Part shown: in pieces, positions 1-10,885 of the stretch
How positions within the stretch are numbered: the first letter of the stretch is position 1
Layout of the letters: the number at the start of each line of letters is the position of its first letter
Source of the DNA: Ectocarpus siliculosus
Taxonomy: Eukaryota > Sar > Phaeophyceae > Ectocarpales > Ectocarpaceae
NCBI GenBank assembly: GCA_000310025.1
Contig: FN649730.1
Span: 2,064,522 to 2,128,521, forward strand
Direction: 5' to 3'
DNA: 64,000 nucleotides
Position numbers and translations under genes: made by a program
The notes under the pieces: generated by a model
What the model was told of the DNA's origin: nothing
What the model saw: the letters and a program-made list of their open reading frames with translations, nothing else
Database searches by the model: none

Positions 1-2
1 AA

Positions 3-428
3 CTGAAATTACAATTTCGAGTAGGCGATCTGGACTTGCCAGAACGGAGGAAGAGGTATACCAGCCGTAGGAGAGAGGAAGAGGAGGATAGACACACATG
101 TCCATGTGGCAAATCGGAGGAGAGTAGACCCCACATAGTTGGGGAGTGTGAGTTGTACAGGAAAGAAAGAGAGGATCTCGAGGAGGAAATGAGACAGAGA
201 GGGTGTGACATGGACAAGTTTGGTAAATTAGACAACAGCGAAAAAACGATGGCGATAGTTGGGGATAGATGGTGGGCACAAGAGACCCTAGAGGACGGGG
301 ATAAGATGTGCAAGAAATTTTTATGGAGTTTGTGGCAGAAACGTAAAGAGCTCCCAAATGTTGGTGGTGTCTCTAGTAGGGGTAGGAACGGTGCTCCGTC
401 TCGAAAGGGACGCGTGGTCAATGTACGC
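3..428 (+). CDS. C-terminal end of a non-LTR (LINE-like) retrotransposon reverse-transcriptase polyprotein, partial
   Basis: An open frame runs in from the left edge and reaches the scaffold gap without a stop. It is rich in Arg, Lys and Glu. It contains a C-x-C ... H-x4-C cluster (CPCGKSEES then PHIVGEC, roughly codons 30-46), followed by charged helical sequence with YRKERE. A small zinc-binding cluster of this kind is typical of the region after the RT domain in many LINE ORF2 proteins. No RT catalytic motif lies inside the window, so the assignment rests on the tail alone. The end of the ORF is hidden by the gap. Repeat R begins directly after the gap and could be the 3' UTR of this element; that is untested. 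An unrelated host Cys/His protein is possible but less likely. Confidence 0.5.
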
Positions 429-528
429 NNNNNNNNNNNNNNNNNNNNNNNNNNNNNNNNNNNNNNNNNNNNNNNNNNNNNNNNNNNNNNNNNNNNNNNN
501 NNNNNNNNNNNNNNNNNNNNNNNNNNNN
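429..528. other. Scaffold gap (100 N)
   Basis: Exactly 100 N, the conventional placeholder for a gap of unknown size. Sequence on either side should not be assumed to be contiguous. Confidence 0.99.
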
Positions 529-963
529 CGTAACCTATACAGCACTGTAAACTAGCAACCGTGGTGCAGGACTGAGGCTAGAAAATTAAAATATAATCAA
601 TACAATACTCGTGTCGCTGTTAGTAGCACTGAGGGAAGTCTCACTCAATGATCAAAATCAAAGTTTTTTTATACATTGCCCTCTCTAGGCTGTTCTCCGA
701 CTATATAGTCGTGCTACTCTTCGACTCGGGCTTGCCATCCACCTCTAGCATCTCGAAGGCGTCAAAATCCAGATGGGCGCTTTTTCTCCGATACGGAACC
801 GTTTGTATCCAACTGTTTGACGGAAACCACTTGAAATAAAAAAAACAGACAAGTACCGGAGGGCGGTAAAACGCTGTGGCCTGCAGACTGACTGAGACAT
901 CCCCCACAAAGGCGGGCTGTCCCTATCCTCCATCCACCATTTGGGAGAATAAATAGTGTGTGA

Positions 964-1261
964 TGTTAGTGCACTGCCGCCCTCAGCGGTCTGTGGTGTT
1001 GAGACTGGGGACTATGTTACCCCAGGAACAGCTGATAAAAAAGGACCATGTATCGTATATATTCGTCACGCAAGCCCCTCAGGCAAGCTGGTATTCGACA
1101 CGCAAGCCCCTCAGGCAAGTGCCGGGAGCACACCGCTGTGTGCTCCCGGGGGCCCCGCACTTGGACCACAACCGCATACATACCCTCACACCCATACTTC
1201 CCATACGCGTATCCCCCACAGAGGATGCACAGATCGGACTCATATCCAAGTACCACAAACA
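964..1261 (-). repeat. 3' LTR (298 bp)
   Basis: Read on the minus strand it starts TGTTTGTGG and ends CACTAACA. It contains a doubled CACGCAAGCCCCTCAGGCAAG block and a GGGAGCACAC...GTGTGCTCCC inverted repeat able to form a hairpin. It matches 4134-4431 except at one base. Confidence 0.95.
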
Positions 1262-1917
1262 GCCCCCCTACTTGATACGATGTACGATCTTGCAACCAAG
1301 GCGAAAACGCAATCAGCAAACATAGAAAAACACCCCTTGGGAAAACTTATTCAACAAAACTGGCTACGCATCCAACACAACAAAGCGTCTCCATCAGTTT
1401 ATTCACGAATCCAAAGCGTTCGTCTCTGGAAATAATCTCAAACCGTTGACACAAAAGAATCATCCTCAGAAAAGTATCCAACAATTATTTGTGCTACATC
1501 AGAAAGGCGTCGGAACGAAAACGGACATTTCTGGAAAAAACAACTTCCAAAAAGAGTTGGCACCAAATCCTCAAACAAAACAAAAACTCAACTTCTTGAC
1601 CAATCAAAACGAGAATTCGGAAAGCACAATGGCCCCAACCATTAATCGTCAAAACATGTCAAACCCATTCCTCCAATACCAAATCCTAAACAGCGCGCAC
1701 CCGCTAATCAGTACCGTCGCTGTTGTCCAAGAAACGATGGAAAATATAAGCAAGCATCCACGCAAACAGCCCCCCTGCTGTCAGCTCCCAAAATTCACCC
1801 CGAGCTAATATCTCAATGTCAACAGTCCCCCCTGCTTTGCCGTTCACCTAAAACACAAATAGACAAGGCCAGAAAACGAACCAATTCGATTGCTGCTCAC
1901 GCCCTCTAGAATCATGG
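1262..1917 (-). other. Non-coding internal region of the LTR element
   Basis: Lies between the gag stop and the 3' LTR. A full Copia element would carry integrase and reverse transcriptase here. I see only A/C-rich plus-strand sequence and no pol motif. The bases next to the 3' LTR read TAGGGGGGC on the coding strand, a plausible polypurine tract. Confidence 0.7.
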
Positions 1918-3135
1918 TCATACATGACATCCCCCCCCATGATTTTCGATGCAAGACGCCGCCGCCACCGCTGCTGCGTCCGTCGAGGTGCCCGGGGCCA
2001 TCGCGGCGACCGGGGACGACACGAAGTCGGTGCTGCTAGTGCGGTGGGTAGACGCGGCACTATCACCAACCCACCAGTCGGTACGCCCAGTCGCCGACAG
2101 CAAAGTGGAGAAAGGGGCCGGTGGATACGCTACAGGGTGACGGTGTTGGCAGAAAACGTGAAGAGCATTACGATCGGGGGGGGGACCTACCGGCTCTACG
2201 GTGCCGTACGAACCGGCATGACCACCCCCCCCTACTCCATCAACGCATTCACCCTCACCGCCACTGACCTGTATATCCACGCCGGAAGCATCCCCCCACG
2301 CGCGGCCCTCCTGCTGTTGCAGCTGCTGCTGCGGCTCCTGCTGCTGGGGCACACCACCATAGCCGCTGCCGCCGGAACCCTGCCATAGGTGCACACCTCC
2401 GCTGGAACCATCCTGATGTACCATGGCAAGGTGTTGCTGCGGAAGAGGCGCCGACACGGGCCAATGGTGCGCTATCGACCCGTCTACACAACTTGCCGAA
2501 TACCCCGGCTCCGCGCTGTTAAGATGGGAGTGCTGGGGGAAAGGCTGCTGCGAGAAAGGCTGGTAAGGTGGGTGCATTACGGCGTTGAGGTGGGGTACCT
2601 GAGACGTGTTGGCCGCCGCGTGTTGGCGCGGCGGCTGCTGCAGATTGTTGGATGTGTTAAATTTGCAGTTGCGCGCCGTGTGGCCGGATTCACCACAAAT
2701 AGAACACCTACCATAAAATCGCGGAGGAGCCTGGCAGATGATGGCCGTGTGCCCGACATGACCGCAGCGACCACACATGGGCACGGCGCACATCGGTGAT
2801 CCCGGGGGAATGGGGGACGCCTCCTGCGGCCACGCTGCGTTCCGCCCGGGGTCCCTGGGACCACCCGGAACGAATCCCATCGCCATTGCGGGAGTGAACT
2901 CCTGGGGCTGCTGCTGCTGAAACGACTGCTGCGGAAAATGCTGAGGGAATCTCCGTTGATACTGCTGCTGCGGCGCCTGCTGATGAAACGACTGTTGCGG
3001 CTGCTGCAGCTGCGGGCGATATCCCCCGTTGTACTCTCCCTGAGTTCCCCCTCCCCACCCCGGCTGCTGCTGTCCATCTCTACCCTGTTGTCTGCCTTGG
3101 GAAAACCCACCGGTCCTCCGCTGCGGACCACCACC

Positions 3136-3166
<31 letters not shown>

Positions 3167-4092
3167 CCGTTACCGTTGGGCCGTGAATTTCCGCCGAAAC
3201 GGAGAGCGTGCGGATCGCTAGCCGGCGCGGCCGTCCGCTGCGCACGATCACCGAGATTTTTCTCAACGTGGTGGCTACGCACAAGAATCTCTAAGCTTCT
3301 GCGTGTGAGCGTGTGATCATGCATGAGCACGATCTTGACCTGTTCGTAGTCTGCCGAGAGGCTTCTACGTAAAGTCGCAAGGACCTCACTTTCCGGGATT
3401 TCACAACCGTTGACAGCGCGAAGCGTATTCAGCACTTTGTTAAACCTCAGAAAGTAGTCTTGCGGGTCCTCTCCGAGCTGCATCTTCATGTTAGCGAGGG
3501 ACAACTTCAGGGCCTCCTTCTCAGAGCTACTCATCGGAAGACAAAACTCCTGGGCAGCCTCCCATGCCCCCGACACATTCCCTACAGCAAGAATCGTCGA
3601 TTGGAATTTCGCCCCCTTCGTGGCTCGCCTCAAGTAATCGAAAGCACGCTCGTGATCACGCACACGCTTCTCACTGTGGAATCTTATGTTCTCGCTCCTG
3701 GATGTGTGGATGAGCCAGATGCGTTGATCAGGACTCGCCGGGAGAGTGAGTGTGTGCCCAAGATCTTCGCCGGCGAGGAAGACCTCGAATATCGTCTTGA
3801 AGAGCGGGAAGTTGCCGTCGTACACTGGTGGCTTGCGGTCCCTGTACTGCTGTTGCACTGGACCATCTCGAACAGAAGTAGCCGCTCCCCCGGCTCCAAA
3901 GGTGTCCGCCACCCCGGCTGCTCCACCCCTATAATACCCCGACGCGTACCCAGCGCCATCCACCCTATCTCTCGTAGCGTCTCCCGCTGAACTGCGCTCC
4001 CTTTCCTCCTCAAGTTTCCTCCGTAACTCCGCACTCTCGGCTTCCGCTTTCTTCGTTCTTTCTTCCAACAACTCTCTCTCTCTTTCCGTCAT
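1918..4092 (-). CDS. Copia-type Gag polyprotein with vestigial protease motif
   Basis: 724 residues. Residues about 1-45 are a charged coiled-coil-like N-terminus (MTERERELLEERTKK). A Copia gag domain follows at about 95-270, with landmarks WEAAQEFCLP, LANMKMQLGEDPQDYF, RFNKVLNTLRA and LRRSLSADYEQV. A long Gly/Gln-rich linker separates it from two CCHC zinc knuckles, CGRCGHVGHTAIIC and CSICGESGHTARNC (C-x2-C-x4-H-x4-C). After more Gln-rich sequence, DWWVGDSAASTH near the C-terminus resembles the W-x-DSGAS-x-H active site of Copia proteases, with Ala in place of Gly. The frame ends about 50 residues later, so the protease is incomplete. The knuckles suggest RNA binding during packaging. The ORF is intact, fitting recent activity supported by a full-length relative. 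Confidence 0.92.
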
Positions 4093-4133
4093 CGCTGTAC
4101 CAACACCTGGCCTAGCTAGGCTCCACGATATCG

Positions 4134-4431
4134 TGTTAGTGCACTGCCGCCCTCAGCGGTCTGTGGTGTTGAGACTGGGGACTATGTTATCCCAGGAACA
4201 GCTGATAAAAAAGGACCATGTATCGTATATATTCGTCACGCAAGCCCCTCAGGCAAGCTGGTATTCGACACGCAAGCCCCTCAGGCAAGTGCCGGGAGCA
4301 CACCGCTGTGTGCTCCCGGGGGCCCCGCACTTGGACCACAACCGCATACATACCCTCACACCCATACTTCCCATACGCGTATCCCCCACAGAGGATGCAC
4401 AGATCGGACTCATATCCAAGTACCACAAACA
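4134..4431 (-). repeat. 5' LTR (298 bp)
   Basis: Direct copy of 964-1261 with one substitution. The minus-strand leader just downstream (from 4133) begins CGATATCGTGGAGCC and would hold the primer-binding site. I could not match it to a specific tRNA. Confidence 0.95.
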
Positions 4432-4478
4432 TGTGACATTCACCCCGTACCCTAGGATCTCGAAAGGAGAACAGGAAC

Positions 4479-4796
4479 TAGGTGAATATCTAGTTTAGAA
4501 AGAATCAGCGGTAGAGATTGGTGTGTTTTGGGAGTGGTTTTACGGTGCCCAGCACGCTTGTGATGCACTTTGAAAGCCCCGCGATCAAGTAGGTTAGAAT
4601 ACTGATGATAAATATAGGATGCTTGAGGGTAATCCGGAGTTAGAAACGTACCGAGATGTTGTCGTTTTTTTCTTGGAAAAGGTTTGCGCGCACCTGTTGA
4701 TATTTGAGTATATAGTTTAGGCATAGAAAAGGTTACAAGCACGCACACACCGGTTCCCAAGGTTGCTTCATCTCTGATTTGTCTGGATGATTTGGG
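4479..4796. other. Spacer between repeat R and the Mutator-like element
   Basis: No coding region, RNA gene or repeat recognised. Confidence 0.5.
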
Positions 4797-4805
4797 GATA
4801 TATAT

Positions 4806-4912
4806 GGGCGCGAATATTTGCAATCCATGGATTATAGAAGAGAACCACAGTCCAAACATCCAGACGGATCGAAACCCCGGGAAACCGCCCGGAGTGTCCC
4901 CGAAGAGGTTCT
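4806..4912 (+). repeat. Left TIR of the MULE
   Basis: 107 bp, inverted match of 10770-10876. Similarity ends in the polypyrimidine stretch after GAAGAGGTTCT. Confidence 0.93.
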
Positions 4913-5517
4913 TCTCCCTCTCCTATAAAAGCAGCGATAATCACGGCGGCGGAGAGCCGTCTGAAGGCGGCGACACGCACCCGCACGCTGGGGGAAGACG
5001 AGGAGACAACACACAACGATAACTGGTGAGATCCCGTCCCGACAGGCGTCCGTGCATCCTCTGTGTCTGTGCCTCACCCTCACCCTCTCTGTGATGTTTT
5101 TTTTGGAAATAAAATAGCAACGGCCGCACCCGCACCAGCGCCATGTGTGTGTTGGTCTGTCTCCTGTGTTGCAGCCTCCCTCATGCTGTCCCACGTGTCG
5201 ATGCTGCTCTGTACCTGTTGTTGCCGTCGTACGTACGTTGGTGATCATGTGCCTGCACTGGTGTGGTCAGGCCAGGCCAGGCCCTGCCTGTTGTCCTTGC
5301 CGTATAGTCCGGCGTCTTTTCTTCTGGCTGCTCGGCTGTATGGTGGTGCTACAGCAGTGCTGGGCTGGTAGAGGTGCAGGCATTGTGCACGCACTTGCCC
5401 AACCCCTTAACTTCATGTGTCTACCCTCCATGTTCGCGTCGTGGGACCCGTGGCCTGCCGTGCGGTAGTGTCATTGCTAGGAATTTCCATCCAGTGCTGC
5501 TCTGTCGGCCTCTTACG

Positions 5518-6360
5518 GTGCTCGTCATGCTGGCGCTGCGGGAGCCTTTGCGGGCTACCCTGTACAAGCCCACCCCGTACAGCAACAACAGCAGCAGATA
5601 TTGACCACCAGCCCTCCGCCGGAAACGCAGGCGAGACGGGTTGATGTTTGACAAGTGCGGTTCGACGTGACACCGGCAATGTTTGTTCCGTGGGTGTAGC
5701 ACGCCAGTGGATTGTCGCTGCTGTGCTGTACCTCGTGCCTTTCAACGCGTGCACGTACGGTTCGCTGTTTTCGTGTACTCAGCGGTGGACGGCGAAACGT
5801 TTCATTTGTCTTGTCTTGTGATCAAACGTTGACATGGTGTCCTTCCATTCCGCCGCGTGGTGGGTTTCGCGTGCGGTTGCAGGCCATGCTTTCACCTCGC
5901 ACTGGTCTGCCGTTGGGAACTCCGGCCCCTGTGGGTGCTCCCGATGCTGGGGCCGCCGGAGGTTTTGCGGGCTACCCTGTACAAGCCCACCCCGTACAGC
6001 AACAACAGCAGCAGACATTGACCACCAGCCCCCCGCCGGAAACGCAGGCGAGACGGGTTGGTGCTTGACACGTGCCGTTCGGCGTGACACCCACAATGTT
6101 TTTTTGTGTGCTTTACTTGATGTTGCTGCTGCTGTTCCCCTTGGCCCCATGAAAAGAGCACCGGTATCTGGCATTCCCCCGGTCCACATCAAGGCTCCCT
6201 GTAGAGGCCCTGCCATTGTTTCCGTGGGTGTAGCACGCCAATTGATTGTCCCTGCTGTGCTGCACCTCGTGCCTTTCAACGCGTGCACGTTCGGTTCGCT
6301 GTTTTCGTGTACTCAGCGGTGGACGGCGAAACGTTTCATTTGTCTTGTCTTGTGAATCAA
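5518..6360 (+). repeat. Internal tandem duplication within the MULE (5518-5826 and 5933-6360)
   Basis: Copy 1 and copy 2 share the same order of blocks: GCGGGCTACCCTGTACAAGC, a CAG-rich stretch, GAAACGCAGGCGAGACGGGTT, GTGGGTGTAGCACGCCA, and finally a block ending in CTTGTCTTGTGA. Copy 2 has about 115 extra bases in the middle. In one frame both copies can encode a Gln/Pro-rich stretch (AGYPVQAHPVQQQQQ). They may be duplicated 5' exons or promoter-proximal sequence of the transposase gene. Confidence 0.85.
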
Positions 6361-6564
6361 ATATGGGGCAAGGAAGATTGAACTCGTTGGAGTAGGTCTA
6401 CAGTGGCTCCCGTCGTATCCCACGGTTTGTCATGGTTGGTAGTCATGATGCCGCATGACGAACGGCCCTTGAAGCGTGGTACTGCTGTCGCCTCCACATT
6501 GTTACCCTGTTTGTCTGTGACACGCCACTTATTTTTGTGCTCCCGGCTCTCCCATACGGCGCAG

Positions 6565-9500
6565 GTCATGGGATGAAGCCAAAAGAGGTGACGAAAGCAA
6601 TGAAGGCGTTGCACGAGGACAGCGACATCGACATCAACAAGCGCGCGGTGCAGAACGCAGCTGCCATTGTGCACGGGGCGGAGAAGCCGAGAGATGCTGC
6701 CGATGCGTACGAAGAGGTGTGTCCATGTGTCCATGTGTCCGTTGAGACTGTTGCCTCTCTTGTTTGTGTGTGGGATGTTGGGTTTTGCTCAAGGCGGTAT
6801 CCGGGCGACAAGACACATACGATCGCAGGTGACAACCGGGAGAATATATGCCCCATGACACCAAACCAAGAAATGTTGGAGGTAAAAAATGTGTGCCGTG
6901 CCGTCGTCGTGGTTTTGCGCTGATGCCCTCGATGTTTCCGGGCGCTTAACATGTTGCAATTTCATGTTGCAATTTCAGGTCATGGCCGCGACGGCCGACG
7001 GCGGAGTGTGCGAGATCAAGATGGATGACAGCGGCCGCCTGACGCACATCTGGTGGCAAACGAGAGAGCAGGTAGGTCGCCGGTCGTTGTGCCCCATACG
7101 AATATTCCCCAGCCGGAAGGTTTGCTTTCATTTTAGCATCTCGCACGTACCGCTTCGCCGTCCGCAAATGTAGGACGTCTGACCGAAAGCACGCCGTAGG
7201 CAAGGGTGGGGGTGCGTTGTGACGCGTCCAACACACGTCACACCCACAATTAAGTGCTCTCGATCCCCTTCGACGTCATGCTCCGAATACGCAGGTGGCG
7301 CTTTGGAATCGGTACGGTCACGTTGCGCTCTACGACGACACCGCTGTCAAGAACAGATACCGTATGCCTCTCGGTGTGCTCGCTGTCGTCGATTCGGAGT
7401 ATCGGACGCGGATCGTCGGCCAAAAGCATAACGGCCGACACCACAACGGACACTTTCCTGTGGATGTTGAAGAGTGCGTTGGAGTCTCGCGGGAAGCAGC
7501 CGGATACCTTCATCCAGGACGCGGACGCGGCGATGACGGCGGCGGTGCGAGAGGTGTTCCCGGACGCGCTGGCGAGGCGCAATTTATGGCACCTCAACCA
7601 GAACGTTATCAAGGCCCTCGCTAAAGTCCTTGGTGGGTACATGAAGGTGCGCTCTACTGTGTGTGTTGGCGTGGTTAGTCTGGCCTCTCGTATTGTCCTG
7701 GTCGCGCGACGTACGCTGCCCACTCTAGCCCCCCTCCCCCACTCCCGCTTGTATCCCCTGTGCGAGTTGGTGCGTTGTCATGGATCAGTGTCGCCTACTT
7801 GGAAGAGTGATATCCAGCGTCTCTGCGTAGACCGTGATGCGGAGACGACCTCGGCTTCGACGGAAACATACCTCACGACGTCCAGTGCACACAGAAAAAG
7901 CAGCAGCAGCAGCAGCAGGTTGTAAGCACCAATGGTATGTCGCTGAGTTTTTTCAACCCTCTCCTCGTCTCGCCTTAGCGCTAACGAAGTGTACGGGGTT
8001 GTTGGTGGCAGTCAATCGTTACAGACCGGTAGCCCATATCGCAAAGGCCCCAACTCACGCAACACCCACCCGGCCCACGTCGTTTGTGTTTTCCGCAGCC
8101 TTTCATGGACGAGTTCAGGTGTGTGCGTCAGCAGCTGTCATTGGCGAAGTTCGAACGGAAGTTCAACGCCCTCATCGAAAAGTACCCGAAGGCGGAGAAG
8201 TACATGCAAGTAGTATATGACGACCGTGCACGGTGGGCGGAATATGTGTCGCCCCTGGTGTTCTCCGTGGGTTCGTGGACGACATCAAGAGTTGAAGGTG
8301 CGTGTATGCGTCATCTGCCATCATGAGCGTTTTGTTCGAGAACGACAGCGCATATAGCGTTGTCGTTGTTTTTGGGAGTTTTTCTACGTCTGTAGGGGTT
8401 GGGGGCGGCTATCTTCCTTGCCCCCTATTTACTATGCCATTGGTGAGTGCTTCTGGACGAATTTATCGTACGCCGTCAGTGGATGACCAGTAAACAACTC
8501 CCTACATGACGCTAATGTTTACGACCTCTTCGAAACATGTGGCTGTTGTCCGGCCCCTGTTGTTCGGGATTGATGTACTTGGTCGGTGCACTGCGATCGT
8601 CCGGCTCACGTGTACATACATCTGTGGCGATGGGTGCGTCAAGTCATAGGCTTCTCTTTCAGTCGTTTGGCGTACTGCGACTTCAACGATGTCTGATGAC
8701 ACCAATCACTAACCTACGGTTTGGTTTGTGTGTCGCTTCTTGCGTGTTTGTCCGCCGCACACACAACAGGCCAAAACGCCCTCATCAGGGATAGGTGCAA
8801 CTCGCGCTCCTCGCTTTTGGACGTGGCGAAGTACTTTTCGGGCATCATCTGTTCCCAGAAGGATGCCGCCATGCTGCGTGACGCAATCGACCATCTGCCG
8901 CCTAATCGGATGGCGGCTCCACCAGCGACCGCTTTCAAGAGTGTGCTCGAGTCCTGCGAGTTCTCCATCGCGGGCTGGCCGCGGCGGTTCATGGAGCAAG
9001 AGATGACCGCGGCCATCACGTTTTGCCAGATGGGTGGTGGGGAGGTGGATGGACCAGAACGCGCGGCAGCTTCGGGGCGCACGTTCGAGTACATCGAGGA
9101 CAAGCTTTGCGACGCCATTTACGTCTTCGGGATTCACGAGCAGCGTGATGACAAGGCCTTCGACTACCTCGTCTTGCTCTTTTCCGACGGTAGCCATCTC
9201 TGCCAGTGCCGCACACTCCAAACTCTCAGGCTATTTTGTCGCCATGTGTGGGCGGCGATGATGTACAGCCCCCGATTCAGATTCCACGTAGGCCTCCTGC
9301 ACGAGCACTGGCTGACGGAAAAGGCGAGGGGAACACCGCAGCAGGACTGGCCGGATGTCGCCCGCCCTCGGTGGGTGGTATCCAACCGCCACGCTGCGAG
9401 AGAAGTGGACGGGGCGGCGGGAGAGGGAGAGGGAGAGGGGGTGGGGGGATGCAGCGGGAGGTGGAAGTCTTTCGTTGGGAGCAGCCAGACGGTGCAGACG

Positions 9501-9841
9501 GTCCTGTTGGACTTGAAGGAGAAGGGGCCCACGGACCAGGATAGACAAGTGTTGTACGCCGACGTAACGAAGAAGCTCGGGCAAGCCGCGAGTATTTTGT
9601 CTGATCGCTTTTCACCGACAGTCGCCGTAGCCCTCGTGGACCAATTTCTGACGATGGTCAATGTGCAAGCAGGCTGGGGTAGGAACTACAACGACGGGAG
9701 GGCGGGGGGCGGCTCTCTTCATGGCCAACCCTGGAACTGTTCGCCTGCCCGCTAGGACAAGTAATAAAAGACGACCTGGCGCTGCAGAAAGATACACAAG
9801 AGGGGGTAGCAAGAGAGCCGCGACTTCGGGGTCCCAACTCT
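6565..9841 (+). pseudogene. Spliced FAR1/MULE-type transposase with SWIM zinc finger, frameshifted
   Basis: Exons with matching GT-AG borders: 6565-6716, 6979-7071, 7295-7646, 8099-8297 and 8770 to about 9841. The piece near 6800-6890 (ENICPMTPNQEMLE) may be a further exon. The first exon holds HGMKPKEVTKAM, as found after the N-terminal zinc domain of MULE proteins. The MULE/DDE core follows: YDDTAVKNRYRMPLG (first Asp), FIQDADAAMTAAV (second Asp), LWHLNQNVIKAL, then WTTSRVEGQNALI (likely Glu). Near the end, CQC-x9-C-x-H (CQCRTLQTLRLFCRH) is a SWIM finger. The first +1 shift lies in the A4 run at 7422-7425 and breaks the DDE domain. A second lies near the G-run at 9704-9709, before a basic C-terminus ending at 9841. 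The N-terminal WRKY/FLYWCH-like exon was not found. It would cut and paste the surrounding element in the nucleus if intact. Confidence 0.88.
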
Positions 9842-10769
9842 AGTTTCGGTGTTGCATACTTTGGGGTACGTGAGTAGCGGTACGCGGCCCTAGGTTTACG
9901 ACGTCACCGGGGCATATGCCTGAACGATGTTTTGTCCCCCCCCGGCGGCAGGTCAAGGCTCGGTGTGTTGTTTATTTTTCGCTTCGGCGTTTTTGCGCCG
10001 ATCGCCGTCTGTGATGTTGTCGATTTTGTGTTTGTATGTCTATTTGGTTGTTGCGGTGTAGCGTTCGATGGGGCCATCTGGTTCCTGTCCTGTTTTTATT
10101 TCTTTTGTTCCATTTCCTTTTCTTTTCTTTCTTCCGCCCCCTTTTTTGCCGTGTTGGGGTCATATCCAGGTCCTTTCTTTTTTTGGTGGGGGTCAGTCTA
10201 TCATCAAATCGCTGTTGGATATTGATTGTTCTGTTTTGTTTTTTTCTGCGTCTATCTGTGCTTGTCGACCTGTGTGCTCTGCGAAGAAAACCGTGTGAGC
10301 CGCGTCTCGAGTTTGTTGAGCGGGCCTGCGGTGTGCGAACTAAACGATGCCTACAGATTTTGACGGCCCCATGATGACTGACATCCATCACGGCAGCACC
10401 GTGCAGCAGGTTATATCTACCAAAAAAAGAATACTGCTGTATGTAGTTCACAAAATCTACAGCAACAATTGCTTGCAGCAGCAGAAACGCACAACAACAG
10501 CAGCACCACACGCGGATAGACACACACACAGAGAGAGACGAGCACTCCTCTAAGTACGGGGCGTTGTGTGTCGTCGTGTCCTCCTGTTCCTCTGAGGCCT
10601 AGCGTCTCCTGGGCATCCCGGGTGCGAAGGGTGGCCTTGGCGTGAAATATGTGCCAGTATGGCAGTATGGACTGTTGAGGCTGTTGCTGCAGACGAGAGC
10701 TCTGCTTCCGAAGACAACGGGCGTTAGATCCAGGCTCCGAGATAATATTGAATTTGAGAGGGAGAGAGG

Positions 10770-10876
10770 AGAACCTCTTCGGGGACACTCCGGGCGGTTT
10801 CCCGGGGTTTCGATCCGTCCGGATGTTTGGACTGTGGTTCTCTTTTATAATCCATGGATTGCAAATATTCGCGCCC
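10770..10876 (-). repeat. Right TIR of the MULE
   Basis: Inverted copy of 4806-4912. Followed directly by the 9-bp target duplication at 10877-10885. Confidence 0.93.
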
Positions 10877-10885
10877 GATATATAT

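Larger units (their letters stand above)
964..4431 (-). mobile_element. Copia-type LTR retrotransposon, gag(-protease) only, 3468 bp, recent insertion
   Basis: Two 298-bp direct repeats (964-1261 and 4134-4431) with TG...CA ends differ at one position (C at 1020, T at the matching site). The 5-bp target duplication TGTGA lies at 959-963 and 4432-4436. The uninterrupted paralogous site at 27055-27059 carries a single TGTGA in the same context, which confirms the insertion boundaries. On the minus strand the order is 5' LTR (4134-4431), a short leader, gag (4092-1918), about 650 bp without a long ORF, a G-rich polypurine-like tract beside 1262, and the 3' LTR. No integrase, RT or RNase H is present, so the element must be mobilised in trans. 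Confidence 0.95.
529..4478. repeat. Repeat R, copy 1 (529-963 plus 4437-4478), interrupted by an LTR element
   Basis: The outer parts, 529-963 and 4437-4478, match 26607-27101 nearly base for base apart from small indels. The copy starts immediately after the N gap, so its true left end is unknown. On the right, similarity stops after GGAGAACAGGAAC. Short frames inside R are broken by indels between the two copies, so it is probably non-coding. It could be the untranslated or terminal part of a larger transposon such as the LINE on its left. Confidence 0.85.
4806..10876 (+). mobile_element. Complete Mutator-like (MULE) DNA transposon, 6071 bp
   Basis: Terminal inverted repeats 4806-4912 and 10770-10876 are 107 bp each with only a few mismatches. 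They begin GGGCGCGAATATTTG. The flanks carry the 9-bp direct duplication GATATATAT (4797-4805 and 10877-10885), the length expected for Mutator transposition. Inside lie an internal tandem duplication (5518-6360) and a spliced FAR1-like transposase gene with MULE and SWIM domains (6565-9841). Two apparent +1 frameshifts in the transposase suggest this copy is not autonomous, although both sit in homopolymers. The near-identical TIRs point to a fairly recent insertion. Confidence 0.93.

Noticed and set aside
6360-6536. Antisense frame inside the MULE (HKNKWRVTDKQGNN)
   Set aside because: Opposite strand to the transposase and partly a shadow of its first exon. No homology beyond a vague zinc-domain feel.
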